This document shows, piece after piece, positions 1-5,870 of a stretch of 7,301 nucleotides of DNA. The stretch spans positions 1 through 7,301 of the forward strand of contig DAOVNE010000061.1 in the NCBI GenBank assembly GCA_030630395.1, given 5' to 3'. Position 1 is the stretch's first letter; every line of letters starts with the position of its first letter. The notes beneath the pieces were generated by a model that made no database searches, was not told the DNA's origin, and was given only the letters and a program-made list of their open reading frames with translations. Made by a program: the position numbers and the translations under genes. The stretch comes from Candidatus Eiseniibacteriota bacterium (GTDB lineage: Bacteria > Joyebacterota > Joyebacteria > Joyebacterales > Joyebacteraceae).

Positions 1-1
1 G

Positions 2-283
2 GCCAGGATCAGGGCGCGGTCACGTTCGCACGCGTACCCGGGCGGGGGCGCGATCACCGTCAAGATCATCTTTGAGAAGGAGACTGGGCGCCTGCTCGGC
101 GCGCAGATCATCGGCGCCGAGGGTGCGGCGAAACGGATCGACACGGTCGCGACTGCCATCTATGGGCGCATGGCCGTCTCCGACCTGGCCGCGATCGACA
201 TGAGCTACGCGCCACCCTTCTCTCCTGTCTGGGACCCGGTGCTCGTGGCGGCTGGGCAGGCGGTGAAGAAACTCGGGAGATGA
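2..283 (+). CDS. CoA-disulfide reductase / NADH oxidase-type flavoprotein, C-terminal part (5' end outside window)
   Basis: The last 93 codons of a class III pyridine nucleotide-disulfide oxidoreductase, reading in from the left edge and ending at TGA. What remains is the C-terminal dimerisation domain. It shows the family sequence ITVKIIF, then GRLLGAQIIG, EGAAKRIDTVATAIYG, DLAAIDMSYAPPFSPVWDPV and AAGQAV. The 'YAPPFS..DPV' stretch is characteristic of CoA-disulfide reductases and related NADH oxidases, where C-terminal tyrosines help bind the CoA substrate across the dimer. These enzymes use FAD and NAD(P)H to reduce CoA-disulfide, polysulfide or oxygen in the cytoplasm. The FAD and NAD domains and the active-site Cys lie outside the window, so the exact substrate cannot be told. 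ptsI follows 88 bp downstream on the same strand, so cotranscription is possible. Confidence 0.88.
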   Translation, partial: ARIRARSRSHAYPGGGAITVKIIFEKETGRLLGAQIIGAEGAAKRIDTVATAIYGRMAVSDLAAIDMSYAPPFSPVWDPVLVAAGQAVKKLGR

Positions 284-319
284 CGCGTCTCTGGGTCATC
301 AAGCACGCTCTTAAGGACA

Positions 320-341
320 GGAACTTGCAGGTTCAAGTACC
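320..341 (+). other. Small imperfect hairpin in the ptsI leader
   Basis: Bases 320-327 (GGAACTTG) can pair with 334-341 (CAAGTACC) around a 6-nt loop, giving seven pairs with one internal A/A mismatch. It lies in the 88-bp gap between the flavoprotein stop and the ptsI start, about 30 nt before the start. There is no T-run after it, so it is not an intrinsic terminator. It could be a processing or RNA-stability element, or chance. I found no convincing sigma70 promoter in this gap. Confidence 0.3.
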
Positions 342-359
342 TTCACCGGCAAGAGTAGA

Positions 360-365
360 AGAGGA
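360..365 (+). promoter_or_regulatory. Ribosome binding site for ptsI
   Basis: AGAGGA lies 6 nt before the GTG at 372. The next in-frame ATG at 393 has only the weaker AACAAGAAACGA in front of it. This favours the GTG start. Confidence 0.6.
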
Positions 366-371
366 ACAGGC

Positions 372-2150
372 GTGCCAGAGAACAAGAAACGAATGGCAGA
401 GAATGCTCGCGGCGACGGAGCCGAAGCGACGGCCGCTGCTTTGCGCGGGATCCCCGTGTCGCCGGGCGTCGTCATCGGTCCGGTCTTCCTATTCGGTGAC
501 ATTCTGGGCGAGGTTGAGGCGAGGAGAATCCAGCCGTCGGAGGTGGAGGCGGAGATCGCGCGTCTGGACGATGCAGTGAAGCTCGTGAAGAAGGAGCTCA
601 CATCCGACATTGAGCGGATATCGAGCGAGCTTGGGGACAGCGAGGCCGGCATCTTTCTGGTCCATGCGATGATCCTGGAGGATGCGAAATTCCTCGACAC
701 GATGCGTAGCGGAATCAGAACGGACCTATTGAATGCAGAATCCGTTGTCGCTGCTGAGATGAAGCGCATGAGTTCGGTTCTCATGGCGTCCGATGACAGC
801 TATCTAAGGGATCGTTCGTACGATATCACTGACATCGGCAAGCGCATGATCGAACGGATGTTGGGTGTGTGGGCGCACTGCCCGCTGACTCATCCCATGA
901 TAGTTGTGGCGAATGAGCTCAGGGCCTCGGACACCGTGTCCATGGATAGGGGTCGCGTGCTCGGCTTCGTGACGGAGCACGGTGGCAGAGAGGCGCACGC
1001 GGCGATACTCTCCCGCGCACTGGGAGTTCCAGCCGTAGTCGGCGTCCCCTCGATCACGGGTCTTGTCAGGTCCGGAGAACTGCTCATCGTCGACGGGAAC
1101 ACCGGTGAGGTCTTTGTCAATCCATCTCCCGAGATGCTCGATCGCTATTCGACGAAACAGGAGGAAGAAGCAGTTGCGTGGGCGGCCCTCTCTCCCTTCG
1201 TAGAAAAGTCGACGAGTATGTCGGATGGCGTCCGTGTCAAACTCATGGCAAACATCAGCTCGGTCGAAGAGGCGCGTGACGCGGCGGCCGTCAATGTCGA
1301 TGGCATAGGACTCTTCCGCACGGAGATGCTGTTCATGGCGGCGGGACTCGGCGTCTCGGAGAATGAGCAGTACGAGGTGTACCGCTCCGTCGCTGAGATC
1401 ATGGGCAAGAAGCCGGTCACGATCCGCACGCTGGATATCGGCGGAGACAAGTTTGTCGGCCCCGAGAACCCTCTTCAGGAGCACAATCCCCATCTTGGGT
1501 ACCGATCGATCCGGGTGTTGCTCGACAACCCGGAGCTTTTCATAAGACAGATGCGGGCGATCCTGAGAGCCGGCCTGCATGGAAACGTCCGCATTCTCTG
1601 GCCGATGATCTCGTGTGTCGATGAGCTGCGGGCGGCAAAGATCTGTCTGGAGGACGCGAAGCGCACGCTCACGGAAGGCGGAGTTGAGTATCAGGAGGAT
1701 GTTCCCATAGGCGCGATGATCGAGATACCATCGGCCGTGATGGTAGCGGACCGATTGGCGGCGGAGAGCGATTTTCTAAGTATCGGGACGAACGACCTCG
1801 TCCAGTACACTCTGGCTGTAGACCGCGGGAACGTGAAGGTCGATCATCTCTACCGGCCGCACGATCCGGCAGTGCTCGCCATGATTCAGAGAACCGTTGA
1901 ATCGGGACTGGTGGCGGACGTGCCTGTCTCCGTCTGTGGTGAGATGGCGGGAACAGCGAGCTACATCCCGCTCCTGTTGGGTCTCGGGGTGAGGGAGCTG
2001 AGCGCGACCCCAAACCGAGTGCTGCTTGCCCGCCGTTCCATCTGTGAAACCGACAGCCGTGAAGCGCGCGGGCTTGCGGAGCGTGTGATCTCCGCTGCCA
2101 CAGTGGCTGAAGCCGGCGAGATCCTTGGCATTTCATCCCCGAGGGGTTGA
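372..2150 (+). CDS. ptsI: Phosphoenolpyruvate-protein phosphotransferase (PTS Enzyme I)
   Basis: Cytoplasmic Enzyme I takes the phosphate from PEP onto a histidine and passes it to HPr, the first step of PTS sugar uptake and PTS-based regulation. All expected parts are visible in 592 residues (family about 575). The N-terminal start GIPVSPGVVIGP is at about 26. The phosphohistidine motif GGREAHAAILSRALGVPAVVG has His209. The PEP-binding barrel has GLFRTE (Arg316), TIRTLDIGGDK (Arg352), NPHLGYRSIR, and MIEIPSA followed by FLSIGTNDLVQYTLAVDRGN. The catalytic Cys522 is in VSVCGEMAG. Residues run about 20 ahead of E. coli numbering because of a polar N-terminal extension. There is no GAF domain, so this is not PtsP, and the barrel is not that of PEP synthase. 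The GTG start is chosen from AGAGGA six bases upstream; ATG at 393 (Met8) is the alternative. No ptsH is adjacent. The stop overlaps the next gene's ATG (TGATG), implying translational coupling. Confidence 0.96.
   Translation: MPENKKRMAENARGDGAEATAAALRGIPVSPGVVIGPVFLFGDILGEVEARRIQPSEVEAEIARLDDAVKLVKKELTSDIERISSELGDSEAGIFLVHAMILEDAKFLDTMRSGIRTDLLNAESVVAAEMKRMSSVLMASDDSYLRDRSYDITDIGKRMIERMLGVWAHCPLTHPMIVVANELRASDTVSMDRGRVLGFVTEHGGREAHAAILSRALGVPAVVGVPSITGLVRSGELLIVDGNTGEVFVNPSPEMLDRYSTKQEEEAVAWAALSPFVEKSTSMSDGVRVKLMANISSVEEARDAAAVNVDGIGLFRTEMLFMAAGLGVSENEQYEVYRSVAEIMGKKPVTIRTLDIGGDKFVGPENPLQEHNPHLGYRSIRVLLDNPELFIRQMRAILRAGLHGNVRILWPMISCVDELRAAKICLEDAKRTLTEGGVEYQEDVPIGAMIEIPSAVMVADRLAAESDFLSIGTNDLVQYTLAVDRGNVKVDHLYRPHDPAVLAMIQRTVESGLVADVPVSVCGEMAGTASYIPLLLGLGVRELSATPNRVLLARRSICETDSREARGLAERVISAATVAEAGEILGISSPRG
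2141..2146 (+). promoter_or_regulatory. Ribosome binding site for the lytic transglycosylase, inside the 3' end of ptsI
   Basis: GAGGGG lies in the last codons of ptsI, 3 nt before the ATG at 2150. A TTG at 2147 is directly adjacent to it and too close to be the start. The site therefore supports ATG 2150 and the one-base TGATG overlap with the ptsI stop. Confidence 0.55.
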
Positions 2151-4441
2151 TGAACAGAGTAGCCCTCCAGCGAAGATGGCTTCCAATTGTCCTTATCTGC
2201 TGCATGTTCCTTCCATCTCAGGCCCCGGCGTCGTGGCGCGCGTCTGCCGACTCGCTCTATGCGCTCGCGGGTCTCCACTATGAAGACGGCGACTACCGAG
2301 CGGCATCACAGATCTTCGGTGACGTCGCCGTCCTGATCTCCGGTCACGACGCCGGCGACGGCGCATACTTCCGGAGGCTGGCCGCGCGGTCGCGATTCAT
2401 GGCGGGGCGTTCGTACGAGCGGGAGGAGGACTGGGAAAGGGCGCTCGATGCGTACGCGGCCTCGCTGCCCGAACTCCGCGACATCAGCGATGTCGTGTTG
2501 ATCAGGATGGCCGTGACGGCGAGAGAGGGTGGCGATCAGGAGCACGCCGTGGAGCTGCTCCGGGAGGTGATAGACGACGAGAAGGAGACGTCTCTTGATC
2601 TCCGGGCCATTGAGGAACTCGCCGATACATACAGGAAATCGTCCGACTGGGACATGGCTCTCCAGTGGTACCGCGTGCTGCTCACGAAATCCAGCAGCTA
2701 CGATGTGAGCGCGAGCGCGCACTACCAGATGGGTCTGACGTTTGAGAAAAGGGGCGATCACGAGGCGGCGAAGGTGAGCTACAGGACGGCGGTCAACGAC
2801 TATCCGAGATCGCGCCACTCCCACGACGCCATGAAGAGAGGCCGCAGGCTCTCGAGGTCGTTCACCGATCGCTACCATCAGGGGCTCGTGCTCTACAACA
2901 GGAAGCTCTACCGTGACGCAGCGGAGTTCCTGAGCTACTACATCAGGAACAACGACGAGCGGGAATTCGTGGCGGAGGCTACGTACTTCCTCGGCCGGAG
3001 CCATCAGCGGCGGCGAAGCTACGGCACGGCGGCCCGCAAGTTTGAAGCAGCCGTCGAGTTCGACCACGACGGCGAGTACTACGATCTTGCCTGGCTCAAG
3101 CTGGCTTACTGCCGTCGAGCGACAGGCCGCGTCGAGGAGAGCCTCGCCACATATGATGAATACATCGCGCTTCACCCCGACAGGCCTGAGGCGGCCGACG
3201 CCCAGTGGGAGAGGGCCCGCCTTCTTGAGGACGAGCGGAGGTGGGAAGAGGCAGCCGCTGAGTATCAAGGACTCGCCGAGTTCTACCCCCGGAGCGAGCA
3301 CATAGCCGACGCGAGGTTCAGAGCGGGGCTCTGCCTGTTCAAGCGTGGCATGATGGATGAGGCCGAAGCGGCGTTTGCCGATATCTACGCGGGAGGCAAC
3401 GGCACAACCACGGCGCGCGCCCTCTATTGGATCGGCAAGGTGCGCGAACTCCTTCTGCGTACGGATGAGGCAGCGGAGATCTACCACGAGGCGGCCGATG
3501 CGGATCGCGACTCCTACTACGGGCGAAGGTCGCTCGAGCGCCTCGGCGTCCTCGACGATCTTGATCGTTCCTTAGCGGTAGGAACTCCAAGCCAAGAGAC
3601 CTCGAGAGGCTTCGAGGCGCGTCTCTGGGGACGAGAGGCGGACGAGTTCGGGAGATGGGTCGGGGAGTGGTACGGGCGGGCTCTGGCTCCGGTCGAGCGG
3701 ATGGCAACCAGGCAACGCCTCATGAATCAACCCCACCTGATCCGGGCCGACCACATGCTCGCACTCCACATGCGTACAGAGGCGGAACGCGAACTCGCTC
3801 TCCTTGAGAGGGAGATTCGTACAGATCCAGTCGCCCTTGACATCCTCGCGATCTACTGCGAGAGCAGCAGCCTCAACAAGCGTGCCATCCGTATCGCCGA
3901 AAGAATCCTCGCGATGTCACCGGCGGAGACCCTGAGCGATGCTCCCATCTATCTGCGAAAGAAGATCTGTCCCAGGCATTTCTCGGAGATCGTCGGGGCC
4001 GAGTCGGGAGAGCAGGGCATCGAGGAGCACATCGTCTACTCACTGATGCGTCAAGAGAGCCTGTTCGAGTACGACGCCGTATCCTGGGTCGGAGCGCGAG
4101 GGCTCACGCAGATCATGCCGCCGACTGGACGCTGGATCGCGCGCCGGGTCGGGCACCGCGGCTTCCGGCTGTCGCATCTTCTCGATGCAGAGACGAACGT
4201 CCACTTCGGCGTCTACTATCTGTCTCAGCAGCTTGACGATTTCGACGGGGATCTGTTGAGGGCGCTCGCCGCGTACAACGGAGGACCGGATAACGTCAAG
4301 CGCTGGTGGAAGTACGGAGGCGCCTCCGACTCCGATGTCTTCGTGGAGGATATCGGCTTCTCGGAGACGTCGGACTACGTGCGGCGAGTCTATCGTTACT
4401 ACCGGTCCTACGACGAGATCTACGGCGTGAATGGGGACTAG
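2150..4441 (+). CDS. Secreted TPR-containing soluble-type lytic transglycosylase (Slt family 1)
   Basis: Predicted to cleave peptidoglycan glycan strands non-hydrolytically, leaving 1,6-anhydro-muramic ends, in the periplasm. The 763-residue protein starts with a basic N-terminus and a hydrophobic stretch (WLPIVLICCMFLPSQAPA), a signal peptide with likely cleavage near residue 27. Residues about 35-480 are helical TPR-like repeats (YALAGLHYEDGDYRAASQIF, YQMGLTFEKRGDHEAAKVSY, FRAGLCLFKRGMMDEAEAAF and others), the superhelical part typical of Slt70-like enzymes. The catalytic domain is at about 618-745. Its motifs are RQES with catalytic Glu636, GLTQIMPPTG (651-660), ETNVHFGVYYL, AAYNGGPDNVKRW (from 708), and the closing ETSDYVRRVYRYY. 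It is longer than E. coli Slt70 (645 aa, with signal) because of extra repeats. ATG 2150 is used; a TTG at 2147 would add one residue. The overlap with ptsI suggests one transcript. The gene ends 26 bp from the convergent minus-strand unit. Confidence 0.93.
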   Translation: MNRVALQRRWLPIVLICCMFLPSQAPASWRASADSLYALAGLHYEDGDYRAASQIFGDVAVLISGHDAGDGAYFRRLAARSRFMAGRSYEREEDWERALDAYAASLPELRDISDVVLIRMAVTAREGGDQEHAVELLREVIDDEKETSLDLRAIEELADTYRKSSDWDMALQWYRVLLTKSSSYDVSASAHYQMGLTFEKRGDHEAAKVSYRTAVNDYPRSRHSHDAMKRGRRLSRSFTDRYHQGLVLYNRKLYRDAAEFLSYYIRNNDEREFVAEATYFLGRSHQRRRSYGTAARKFEAAVEFDHDGEYYDLAWLKLAYCRRATGRVEESLATYDEYIALHPDRPEAADAQWERARLLEDERRWEEAAAEYQGLAEFYPRSEHIADARFRAGLCLFKRGMMDEAEAAFADIYAGGNGTTTARALYWIGKVRELLLRTDEAAEIYHEAADADRDSYYGRRSLERLGVLDDLDRSLAVGTPSQETSRGFEARLWGREADEFGRWVGEWYGRALAPVERMATRQRLMNQPHLIRADHMLALHMRTEAERELALLEREIRTDPVALDILAIYCESSSLNKRAIRIAERILAMSPAETLSDAPIYLRKKICPRHFSEIVGAESGEQGIEEHIVYSLMRQESLFEYDAVSWVGARGLTQIMPPTGRWIARRVGHRGFRLSHLLDAETNVHFGVYYLSQQLDDFDGDLLRALAAYNGGPDNVKRWWKYGGASDSDVFVEDIGFSETSDYVRRVYRYYRSYDEIYGVNGD

Positions 4442-4467
4442 TGTGGGGCGGGGTGCGCGTTCCTGCG
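4442..4467. other. Convergent intergenic gap without clear terminator
   Basis: Only 26 bp separate the stop codons of the transglycosylase gene (plus) and the DUF2752 gene (minus). The gap is G-rich. It holds at most a 4-bp GCGC/GCGC stem with a 6-nt loop and no T-run on either strand, so I do not call an intrinsic terminator. Confidence 0.5.
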
Positions 4468-4887
4468 CTAGAGCTGTGTGACCAGCACGTAGACCCAGTT
4501 GGCCGCGACCACCGCTACCACGGTCCACCAGAACACCATGCGCTCGGTCCTGCCTGAAGATATCCTCACCGCAACCCCGAAGGCGAGATTCAGAGACCAG
4601 AACACGATGCCCACCGGTACGACGATGATGAGGAAGAACGCATCGAACGGGTTCGTGAGAAAGGCCTCTCCGATCCGGCCATGAAGAAGAGCCGCTGTGG
4701 TTCTTACAAGCCCGCAGGTTGGACAGGGAAGCCCCGTCACCGCCCTGAACGGGCAGATGACGGGGCCTTGGTGTGATGTCCCCAGCCAGGCGACAGTCAG
4801 TCCAAGCGCGACCAGCATGATCGCTGCGAAGACCGCTGCGCCCGGTGCACGGTATCCTGATGTCCCCCGAACCAGCTCAACTCTCAA
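4468..4887 (-). CDS. DUF2752-type small membrane protein
   Basis: A 139-residue membrane protein with the DUF2752 signature. The core is CPFRAVTGLPCPTCGLVRTT (Cys45, Cys55, Cys58), followed by ALLHGRIGEAFLTNPFDAFF. Hydrophobic segments lie at about 16-36, 82-106 and 117-137. The cysteine-rich loop sits between the first two. The molecular role of the family is not established, and the C-x9-C-x2-C arrangement could bind a metal or be redox active (inference). The start is TTG at 4887, because no ATG or GTG lies before the first membrane segment. AGGGA overlaps the preceding gene's stop at 9 nt spacing, which fits translational coupling. It is the last gene of the minus-strand unit. The plus-strand ORF across this region is a shadow: it lacks any family resemblance, while the minus frame has clear DUF2752 motifs. 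Confidence 0.8.
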   Translation of the reverse strand: MRVELVRGTSGYRAPGAAVFAAIMLVALGLTVAWLGTSHQGPVICPFRAVTGLPCPTCGLVRTTAALLHGRIGEAFLTNPFDAFFLIIVVPVGIVFWSLNLAFGVAVRISSGRTERMVFWWTVVAVVAANWVYVLVTQL

Positions 4888-4899
4888 CCGAACGGGTCC

Positions 4900-5217
4900 C
4901 TACATTCCAGCTTCCATCAAGCCGGCTGTGCCGATGACGAACACCGCAACGAGCCACCAGAGAATCCCAATCGCGGACAGGATGACTCCTATGATGCCGC
5001 AGATCATGCCGGCGCGGGTCATACCCTCACCCTCAGGGTCACGCAGCCCCTGCGCCATCTCCGCGAGATCGTTCTTCCCCATCACCCAGGCGATGATGCC
5101 GGTGATGAAGCATAGGACAATCCCGATGATGCCGAGTGCCAGGACTACACCGCCACGATGCGGTTTGATCGCCTGCGTCGTGTTCATCTGTGGCTGGACT
5201 TGCGGAGTCTCCTCCAT
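4900..5217 (-). CDS. DUF4190-like small membrane protein
   Basis: A 105-residue protein: a polar, Gln/Thr-rich N-terminus (1-20), a membrane segment at about 22-47, a short charged loop (GKNDLAEMAQGLRDPEGEGMTRAG), and a second segment at about 69-97. This hairpin, with the loop and the following AGMICGIIGVI, resembles DUF4190/TM2-like proteins, whose function is unknown. The frame opens at ATG 5274, but the start at 5217 (MEETPQ) is preferred because GGAGGG lies 7 nt before it. Another in-frame ATG at 5232 is less well placed. The gene ends 12 nt before the DUF2752 gene and starts 90 nt after iscU, all on the same strand. Small DUF4190-like and DUF2752 proteins often occur side by side, as far as I recall, which supports both calls. 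Confidence 0.72.
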   Translation of the reverse strand: MEETPQVQPQMNTTQAIKPHRGGVVLALGIIGIVLCFITGIIAWVMGKNDLAEMAQGLRDPEGEGMTRAGMICGIIGVILSAIGILWWLVAVFVIGTAGLMEAGM

Positions 5218-5224
5218 GGCCAAT

Positions 5225-5230
5225 CCCTCC
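5225..5230 (-). promoter_or_regulatory. Ribosome binding site deciding the start of the DUF4190-like gene
   Basis: On the minus strand GGAGGG lies 7 nt before ATG 5217. The longer reading from 5274 would place this site inside the coding region and add 19 charged residues not expected in this family. Confidence 0.6.
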
Positions 5231-5307
5231 ATACGCCGCTCTACCGGAACCGATTGCCGCTCCGAACGAATCACTGGAACGGCTGTGACGCTACCCTCAT
5301 TGCTGCC

Positions 5308-5712
5308 CTACGAATCTGAATCTCCGCCCTCACCCGTCTCCTGCTTCTTCAGATAATCCTTGATGGCCTTGTGCAATGCGTCTGCTGCCAGATTGGAGCA
5401 GTGCATCTTCTGAGGTGGCAGGCCATCCAGGGCGGTCGCAACGCTGTTCCGTGTGATCTTGAGGGCATCATCGAGAGACATGCCCTTGGCCATCTCCGTC
5501 ACCATGCTGCTCGTGGCGATTGCGGAACCGCAGCCGAAGGTCTTGAATTTGATGTCCGTGATATGGTTGTCCTCGACCTTGATCTGGATCTCCATGAGAT
5601 CCCCACAGACAGGGTTGCCTTCGAGACCTACCCCGTCCGGATTCTCAAGTTCGCCGACATTCCTCGGATTCTTGAAGTGCTCCAGCACCTTGTCGCTATA
5701 TACCGGTGTCAT
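5308..5712 (-). CDS. iscU: Fe-S cluster assembly scaffold, IscU/NifU N-terminal type
   Basis: A cytoplasmic scaffold on which Fe-S clusters are built from cysteine-derived sulfur before transfer to target proteins. The 134 residues match IscU over the full length. It begins YSDKVLEHFKNPRNVG. Three ligand cysteines are present: Cys36 (GNPVCGD, with Asp38), Cys61 (FKTFGCGSAIATSS) and Cys105 (KMHCSNLAADAL, with His104). LPPQK (98-102) sits where E. coli IscU has the LPPVK chaperone-binding site. There is no C-terminal Nfu domain, so it is not full-length NifU. The end is short, acidic and glycine/serine-rich (ETGEGGDSDS). ATG 5712 has AAGGAG 9 nt upstream. It is the first gene of the minus-strand unit, behind a strong-looking promoter. 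No iscS, iscA, hscA/B or iscR is adjacent in the window, so its sulfur donor must be encoded elsewhere. Confidence 0.93.
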   Translation of the reverse strand: MTPVYSDKVLEHFKNPRNVGELENPDGVGLEGNPVCGDLMEIQIKVEDNHITDIKFKTFGCGSAIATSSMVTEMAKGMSLDDALKITRNSVATALDGLPPQKMHCSNLAADALHKAIKDYLKKQETGEGGDSDS

Positions 5713-5745
5713 TTCACCCTACTCCTTTCCCTGTCGTGCCCGCCG

Positions 5746-5774
5746 ATGATACCTCCACAGCTCGCCTCCGTCAA
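5746..5774 (-). promoter_or_regulatory. Sigma70-type promoter for the iscU operon
   Basis: Read on the minus strand, TTGACG (5774-5769, 5 of 6 consensus) is followed by a 17-nt spacer and TATCAT (5751-5746, 5 of 6). Transcription would start near 5739, giving a leader of about 27 nt that contains AAGGAG. The -35 box lies inside the inverted repeat at 5762-5794, so a protein bound there would be expected to block it. Confidence 0.7.
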
Positions 5775-5794
5775 GGCGGGTTGCCTTGAGGCGA
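5762..5794. repeat. Nested inverted repeat between divergent promoters (candidate operator)
   Basis: An outer arm TCGCCT (5762-5767) pairs with AGGCGA (5789-5794). An inner arm CAAGGC (5772-5777) pairs with GCCTTG (5783-5788) around the loop GGGTT. Four unpaired bases (CCGT) sit on the left only. All 12 pairs are perfect. An alternative pairing, CGCCT (5763-5767) with AGGCG (5774-5778), excludes this structure. The repeat covers the leftward -35 box and ends two bases before the rightward -35, an operator-like position. As RNA it would lie outside both predicted transcripts, so a DNA-binding role is more likely than an attenuator. I do not recognise the regulator. Confidence 0.6.
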
Positions 5795-5796
5795 CC

Positions 5797-5825
5797 TTGC
5801 CGAGCGGGGGCGAGGGTGCTAAGAT
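5797..5825 (+). promoter_or_regulatory. Candidate sigma70-type promoter for the M1-like gene
   Basis: TTGCCG (5797-5802, 4 of 6 consensus), a 17-nt G-rich spacer, then TAAGAT (5820-5825, 4 of 6). Transcription would start near 5832, leaving a leader of about 39 nt before ATG 5871. It is weaker than the divergent iscU promoter but correctly spaced and placed. Confidence 0.5.
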
Positions 5826-5870
5826 GGCCCCAGTTGTACGGTCTCACACCGCTCAGGCTGCGGAGGTAAC

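Noticed and set aside
254..350. Possible tRNA-Leu remnant (TTAA anticodon-like loop, GGTTCAAGT, TTCACCGGCA end).
   Set aside because: The anticodon stem does not pair, the T-stem is broken, there is no CCA end, and the 5' part is the well-conserved end of the flavoprotein gene.
280..579. Plus-strand open frame overlapping the ptsI start, considered as an HPr gene.
   Set aside because: No HPr features (no GxHARP-type phospho-His motif). It is out of frame with ptsI and Arg-rich, so a frame shadow.
804..1580. Minus-strand open frame (258 codons) opposite ptsI.
   Set aside because: It overlaps the PtsI His domain and barrel, which are certain. No recognisable motifs.
2306..3487. Long minus-strand open frame (393 codons) opposite the transglycosylase gene.
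   Set aside because: It is antisense to a gene with a clear signal peptide, TPRs and catalytic motifs. Long antisense frames are common in GC-rich DNA, and its translation resembles no family.
4442..4467. Possible terminator between convergent genes.
   Set aside because: Only a 4-bp GCGC stem and no T-run on either strand.
4697..5356. Plus-strand open frame (219 codons) across the small membrane protein genes.
   Set aside because: It runs antisense to the DUF4190-like and DUF2752 genes, is rich in Pro/Thr/Ser/Met without pattern, and lacks a family match. The minus frames have membrane segments, ribosome sites and family signatures.
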